From the NCBI GenBank assembly GCA_022842745.1, contig JALHPA010000056.1, positions 1 to 9,698 of the forward strand: a stretch of 9,698 bases of DNA, in the 5' to 3' direction. Each line of letters opens with the position of its first letter. The stretch's first letter is position 1. A model generated the notes under the pieces. That model was not told where the DNA came from, did not search any database, and was given only the letters and a program-made list of their open reading frames with translations. Made by a program: the position numbers and the translations under genes. Below are positions 6,399 to 9,698 of this stretch, in pieces. Source of the stretch: Pirellulales bacterium (GTDB lineage Bacteria > Planctomycetota > Planctomycetia > Pirellulales > JALHPA01).

Positions 6399-6433
6399 AA
6401 ACAGCCGCAGGCACTGTCGCTTGCGGCTGTTTT
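6399..6433 (+). terminator. Intrinsic terminator after the PDZ gene
   Basis: The arms 6399-6412 and 6419-6432 make a 14-bp stem (one G-U pair) with a 6-base loop, ending in TTTT at 6430-6433. It lies 47 bases after the PDZ stop codon and about 30 bases from the end of frr on the other strand. Read on the minus strand, the stem is followed by TTTC, so it may also stop transcription leaving frr. The sequence AGCCGCAGGC of the left arm also occurs at 6350-6359, over the PDZ stop codon, and could pair with the right arm as an alternative. Confidence 0.85.
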
Positions 6434-6464
6434 AGTTGCTGGGGAAGGCGTGAGGCGGCTGAAG

Positions 6465-7025
6465 TTAGTCTTCCATGACTTCGGATTCTTTGCCTTTGGC
6501 CAGGTCGGTGACGATGCCCTCGAATTTCTTGGTGAGATCCTGGATTTCTTCCTTGAGGGTATCGCAATCGTCTTCGGTAATGGCCTTATCTTTCTGGGCC
6601 TGGTCGGCAGATTTGTTGCCGTCGCGGCGGACGTTGCGGATGGCGACTTTGGCTTCTTCGCCAAGTTCCTTGATGCGGGCGACCAGCTTGCGCCGGACGT
6701 CGGTCGAGAGGGGGGGGATGTTGAGCCGAATGACGCGGCCGTCGTTTTGGGGATTGAGGCCGAGATCGCTGCTGCGGATTGCTTTTTCGATGTCTTTGAT
6801 GGTGCCGGGGTCGAAGGGCCGGATGACGATCTGGGTCGGTTCCGGAGCGCCTACCTGCGCCAGAGCCTTGAGCGGCGTGGGGGAGCCGTAGGCCTCGACG
6901 CGGAGGCTGTCTACCAGGCCGGGGTTTGCACGGCCGGTGCGGATGCCGGTCAGGGCGTGCTTGAAGACGCTAACCGCCTTTTCCATGCGGTCTTCGCTTT
7001 CCAGGAGGATATCTTCGGCGGACAT
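6465..7025 (-). CDS. frr: Ribosome recycling factor
   Basis: This cytoplasmic factor acts with EF-G to split post-termination ribosomes. The 186 residues match the usual length of about 185. The N-terminal helix of domain I is followed by the hallmark RTGRANP at 29-35 and by YGSPTPL (46-52). Domain II is visible as VGAPEPTQIVIRPFD (58-72) and LNIPPLSTDVRRKL (101-114). The return helices of domain I carry the signature IRNVRRDGN (129-137) and the acidic C-terminal helix EDDCDTLKEEIQDLTKKFE (151-169). No key residue is missing. The start is ATG at 7025, with no clear Shine-Dalgarno. It is the last gene of the rpsB-tsf-pyrH-frr unit, 102 bases after pyrH. Confidence 0.98.
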   Translation of the reverse strand: MSAEDILLESEDRMEKAVSVFKHALTGIRTGRANPGLVDSLRVEAYGSPTPLKALAQVGAPEPTQIVIRPFDPGTIKDIEKAIRSSDLGLNPQNDGRVIRLNIPPLSTDVRRKLVARIKELGEEAKVAIRNVRRDGNKSADQAQKDKAITEDDCDTLKEEIQDLTKKFEGIVTDLAKGKESEVMED

Positions 7026-7127
7026 GGCAGTGTGGGGGATAAAGTAAGTGCCGAGCGGCGAGTCGGCGCCCGATCGGGTTGGGGAGGGTCCGGCCGATCG
7101 GTTTCGTCAAGATGCCATTAGGCGGCG

Positions 7128-7901
7128 TTAGGTGGCTATGCGTTCGCTGGATTGGCGCTGGCTGGAAATCAGGGTGCCGACTTTTTCGCCATTCACGGCG
7201 CGCTCGATATTTCGCTCTTTACGGTAGTTGAAGACCAGGATCGGCATGTCGTGTTCCATGCACTGGGCGATGGCGGTGGGATCCATGACCCTTAGATTTT
7301 GCTCCCGGACGGCATTGTAGTTCAATTCGGAGTAGAGGACCGCATGGGGGTTTTTCTCCGGGTCGTCGCTGAACACGCCGTCGACACGGGTGGCCTTGAG
7401 GAGGATGTCGGCTTCGAGTTCCAAGGCCCGCTGGGCGGCCGCGGTGTCGGTCGTCACGAAGGGGCTGCCGGTGCCGGCGGCCAGGATCACGATGCGGCCT
7501 TTTTCCAGATGGCGGCGAGCGCGGCGGCGGATGTAAGGCTCGGCGACGCCGTCCATGCGAATGGCAGTGAGCAGCCGGGTCTCGCGGCCCAGGGATTCGA
7601 GGGCATCTTGCAGCGCCAGGCCGTTGATGACCGTCGCCAGCATGCCCATGTAATGGGCGGTGGCCTCTTGGATGCTGGAATTGCCGGCGGTGAACTGGGC
7701 CCCCCGGAGGATATTTCCCCCCCCGATCACGATGGCGATTTGCGCGCCGCGCTGGGCGGCTTGCACCGTCTGGCGGGCGATGTGGACCACTTCCTCCATG
7801 CTGATGCCGCGCTCGCCGGCGCGGCAGAAGCTTTCTCCGGAGAGTTTGAGAACGACGCGGCGAAAATGCGGGTCGGCGGCGGGTACGGAGTTGTCAGGCA
7901 T
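7128..7901 (-). CDS. pyrH: UMP kinase (uridylate kinase)
   Basis: This bacterial amino-acid-kinase-family enzyme phosphorylates UMP to UDP and works as a hexamer, classically activated by GTP and inhibited by UTP. The 257 residues are slightly longer than in E. coli (241), with an extra N-terminal stretch and a Gln/Ser-rich tail. Motifs: KLSGES at 19-24 (phosphate binding), IGGGNILRG at 59-67, MGMLATVING at 85-94, AGTGSPFVTTD at 142-152, LLKATRVDGVF at 167-177, and RVMDPTA at 204-210. The residue aligning with E. coli Asp77 (GDHMGML) is His83 (AHYMGML), with His78 replaced by Tyr84; Arg62 is kept as Arg66. The start is ATG at 7901, without a visible Shine-Dalgarno. It lies between tsf (87-base gap) and frr (102-base gap). 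Identity is secure. Confidence 0.97.
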   Translation of the reverse strand: MPDNSVPAADPHFRRVVLKLSGESFCRAGERGISMEEVVHIARQTVQAAQRGAQIAIVIGGGNILRGAQFTAGNSSIQEATAHYMGMLATVINGLALQDALESLGRETRLLTAIRMDGVAEPYIRRRARRHLEKGRIVILAAGTGSPFVTTDTAAAQRALELEADILLKATRVDGVFSDDPEKNPHAVLYSELNYNAVREQNLRVMDPTAIAQCMEHDMPILVFNYRKERNIERAVNGEKVGTLISSQRQSSERIAT

Positions 7902-7988
7902 ACGATGACCCGGAGGGAGTTCGGCGCGGCAGTCGCGGTACGGTAGGCGATGCGTGAATGGGGGATAGCTCGGTATTTTGCTGGAAGG

Positions 7989-8813
7989 CTACTTGCCCAT
8001 TTGCCAGCGGATGAACCGTTTCACCTGCATTCCATGCTGTTTGGCGAATTGGGCCACGGACTGCTTATCGTCCTTGACGAAGGGCTGTTCGAGCAAGCAT
8101 TGGGCGGCGTAAAAATTCCTCAGGCGGCCTTCGATCATCTTGGCGATGATGTTGTCGGGCTTGCCTTCCTGCCGGGCTTGCTCGGTCAGGATTTCTTTTT
8201 CCTTGGCGACGGCGGCGGGATCGAGATCTTCCTTGGAGACGGCGCTGGGGTCTTGCGCCACAACGTGCATGGCGACGTCCTTGGCGGCCTCTGCGGAGCC
8301 GCCGACAACCTCGACCAGGGCGCCGATCGAGCCGTCGTGGTGGGCGTAACCGCCGCATTCGCCGTCAATTCGAGCGAGCCGGCCGAGATTGAAAACCTCT
8401 CGCATGCGGTTGAAGAGGTCGTCTTTTTGCTGATTGAGCGTGCCGCCCGCGGAGGGGGAGGGTTGCGCCAACAATTCATCGGCGGTTTTGGCGCCCGGCC
8501 CCGTGGCAAGCTGTTTGGCGAGATCGTTGGCCAGTTGTTTGAAGTCGACGTGGTTGGCGACTGGCGCGCTCTCGCATTGCAATTCGATCATGGCGCCAAC
8601 TTTTTTGGCGGGGTCGATGAAGACGGCGATTCTGCCGGTGGAGGTTTCGCGTCCCAGGCGAGTTTCCTGGGTTTTGATTCCTTGCTTGCGGAGCCATTCA
8701 ACGGCAGCTTGTTCGTCTCCGGCGGTTTCGGTGAGCGCTCGCTTGCACTCCATCATCGGTAAACCGGTTTTCTCGCGGAGGGACTTGACCGCGGCGGCTG
8801 TAACTTCTGGCAT
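7989..8813 (-). CDS. tsf: Elongation factor Ts, lacking the TDFV motif
   Basis: This is the guanine-nucleotide exchange factor for EF-Tu, cytoplasmic, 274 residues. The N-terminal UBA-like domain (about 1-42) has the typical VKSLREKTGLPMMECKRAL (9-27) and AVEWLRKQG (37-45). The core follows (GRIAVFIDP at 60-68, VGAMIELQCES at 72-82, NDLAKQLATG at 96-105). The second core half has YAHHDGSIGALVEV (156-169) and MHVVAQDP (182-189). A coiled-coil-like insertion with ILTEQARQEGKPDNIIAKMI (208-227) precedes the C-terminal FVKDDKQSVAQF (245-256). Oddly, the CxTDFV motif, whose Asp and Phe contact EF-Tu and disturb its magnesium site, reads CESAPV (80-85). The start is ATG at 8813 with GGAG seven bases upstream. 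It lies 269 bases downstream of rpsB and 87 upstream of pyrH. Confidence 0.97.
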   Translation of the reverse strand: MPEVTAAAVKSLREKTGLPMMECKRALTETAGDEQAAVEWLRKQGIKTQETRLGRETSTGRIAVFIDPAKKVGAMIELQCESAPVANHVDFKQLANDLAKQLATGPGAKTADELLAQPSPSAGGTLNQQKDDLFNRMREVFNLGRLARIDGECGGYAHHDGSIGALVEVVGGSAEAAKDVAMHVVAQDPSAVSKEDLDPAAVAKEKEILTEQARQEGKPDNIIAKMIEGRLRNFYAAQCLLEQPFVKDDKQSVAQFAKQHGMQVKRFIRWQMGK

Positions 8814-8820
8814 GGTTCCA

Positions 8821-8826
8821 CTCCCG
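8821..8826 (-). promoter_or_regulatory. Shine-Dalgarno site of tsf
   Basis: On the minus strand CGGGAG (8826-8821) ends seven bases before the tsf ATG. It fixes the start codon and is stronger than anything seen before pyrH or frr. Confidence 0.65.
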
Positions 8827-8875
8827 TGTCGGTAATGAGTTTTTGTGATTTGAGTTTAGTCTGACCGAGCGGAGG

Positions 8876-8925
8876 CCCTGGGGCGCCGGAGCAGGACTGG
8901 AAAATAATTCCTGAGCGCCCCGGGG
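8876..8925 (-). promoter_or_regulatory. Long hairpin in the rpsB-tsf spacer
   Basis: Positions 8876-8886 pair with 8915-8925: eleven positions, ten Watson-Crick in the minus-strand RNA, with one A-C mismatch at 8879/8922. Inside this, 8892-8896 pairs with 8909-8913 around a 12-base A-rich loop. No T-tract follows on the minus strand, so it is not a standard terminator. It could be a processing, stability or regulatory element between rpsB and tsf. The remaining spacer (8814-9082) shows no open frame or promoter I can support. Confidence 0.5.
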
Positions 8926-9082
8926 CAAAGCGCGTGAGGGGCGCGTCCGACGTATCAGGAGGCCGACTTAGAAAACCGGCTGCTCTCCACTGGGCCTATA
9001 TCGTTTGTTGGCTCGTTGGGCCCGCCGAATCGAAGCGAGGCCGAAGCGGATTCTGAATCGACCGGTCGCTCTCGCGGGCAGG

Positions 9083-9698
9083 TCAACGGGCGACGGGAGT
9101 CATTCCCTCGGACCGTTCCAACTGCTTGGTGGCGGCCTCGGATTTGCCTTCCAGCACGGCGTCCGCCAGTTGCTGCACGATCAGTTCGATCGAACGGATG
9201 CTATCGTCATTGCCGGGAATGGGCAGATCGACCAGATCCGGGTCGCAATCGGTATCGATCAGCGCGACGGTCGTGACGCCGAGTTTGCGGGCCTCGCGGA
9301 TCGCGTTCCGCTCCTTTTTGGGGTCGATTAAGACCATGCACTCGGGCGGGCGAGTGAGCGTGCGAATGCCGTTCAGGTTGCGGTACATCTTGCGATGCTC
9401 GCGCTTCAACGCCGACTGGGCTTTTTTGGAGTAGGCGTTGAATTCCTCGGACGCCATCAGCCGTTCGACTTCTTCCAATCGACCGAGCCGGCTGCGGATG
9501 GTGCGGAAGTTGGTGAGCGTGCCCCCCAGCCAGCGATCGGAGGCAAAAGGCATGTGGCAACGGAGGCACTCCCGCTCCAAGGTGCCTTGTGCCTGCCGCT
9601 TGGTTCCCACGAAGAGGATCAATTTATCGGCCGCCGAGACTTGCTTGAGGTATTTTTTCGCGCGCAGCAACCCGCGGAGCGTTTCCTTGATATCGATG
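9083..9698 (-). CDS. rpsB: 30S ribosomal protein S2 (N-terminus cut by window edge)
   Basis: S2 is a small-subunit protein that binds late in assembly together with S1. The frame is open to the right edge: upstream of an internal TTG at 9670 it continues as IDIKETLRG, matching the S2 segment after the missing N-terminus, so the TTG is not the start. About 204 residues are visible and roughly 45 N-terminal ones are missing. Motifs: LRGLLRAKKYL, LILFVGTKRQA, DRWLGGTLTNF with the strongly conserved RWLGG, then the coiled-coil hairpin region, MVLIDPKKERNAIREA, ALIDTDCDPDLVD and IPGNDDSIRSI. The C-terminal tail is short and charged. Two cysteines lie close together just before RWLGG (ECLRC). This is the first gene of the rpsB-tsf-pyrH-frr unit; its promoter lies outside the window. 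Confidence 0.97.
   Translation of the reverse strand, partial: IDIKETLRGLLRAKKYLKQVSAADKLILFVGTKRQAQGTLERECLRCHMPFASDRWLGGTLTNFRTIRSRLGRLEEVERLMASEEFNAYSKKAQSALKREHRKMYRNLNGIRTLTRPPECMVLIDPKKERNAIREARKLGVTTVALIDTDCDPDLVDLPIPGNDDSIRSIELIVQQLADAVLEGKSEAATKQLERSEGMTPVAR

Noticed and set aside
6450..7121. Plus-strand open frame of 223 codons opposite frr
   Set aside because: frr is certain on the minus strand, and this frame would begin right after the PDZ terminator hairpin with no promoter or ribosome-binding site.
7950..8762. Plus-strand open frame of 270 codons opposite tsf
   Set aside because: tsf on the other strand is unmistakable EF-Ts; the antisense product is an artefact of codon bias.
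8917..8926. Palindrome GCCCCGGGGC as an operator or attachment site
   Set aside because: It is a 10-bp palindrome in GC-rich DNA and is better explained as part of the right arm of the larger hairpin at 8876-8925.

Overview
The window looks like ordinary chromosomal DNA from a GC-rich planctomycete, most likely of the Pirellula/Blastopirellula type. This is an inference from protein style. The ECF-type sigma factor with its membrane anti-sigma partner, the EF-Ts lacking the usual TDFV motif, and the shikimate dehydrogenase with GNPT in place of the usual SLSP-type motif all resemble planctomycete proteins as I remember them. Few genes have a good Shine-Dalgarno sequence. I see no mobile element, CRISPR array, tRNA or rRNA.

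Layout. Positions 1-528 (minus) hold the N-terminal part of a protein that runs off the left edge, possibly a FliM/FliN-type protein. A 210-base divergent spacer follows, with a perfect TATAAT, then nadA (plus, NAD biosynthesis). Convergent to nadA, and only 23 bases from it, is a two-gene minus-strand unit: a stand-alone receiver-domain response regulator followed by aroE (shikimate pathway), overlapping by 8 bases. A divergent spacer with candidate promoters on both strands separates it from a plus-strand cassette: an ECF-like sigma factor, a single-pass membrane anti-sigma factor overlapping it by 4 bases, and an exported PDZ-domain protein. The cassette ends at a strong hairpin terminator. 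The rest of the window, on the minus strand, is the translation cluster rpsB-tsf-pyrH-frr, with rpsB cut by the right edge.

How the genes work together. The sigma/anti-sigma/PDZ cassette is the most system-like part. The anti-sigma factor would hold the sigma factor at the inner membrane, and the exported PDZ protein could sense or modulate the periplasmic side, a non-proteolytic analogue of the RseB/DegS layer. That role is inferred from domain order and co-location only. rpsB-tsf-pyrH-frr is a widely conserved bacterial order: ribosomal protein S2, elongation factor Ts, UMP kinase and ribosome recycling factor. nadA and aroE are housekeeping metabolic genes with no obvious link to their neighbours.

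The points most worth a second look are the sigma/anti-sigma/PDZ cassette, the missing TDFV motif in EF-Ts, the altered substrate-site motif in AroE, the replaced UMP-site aspartate in PyrH, and a long hairpin between rpsB and tsf. No gap between genes exceeds 300 bases.
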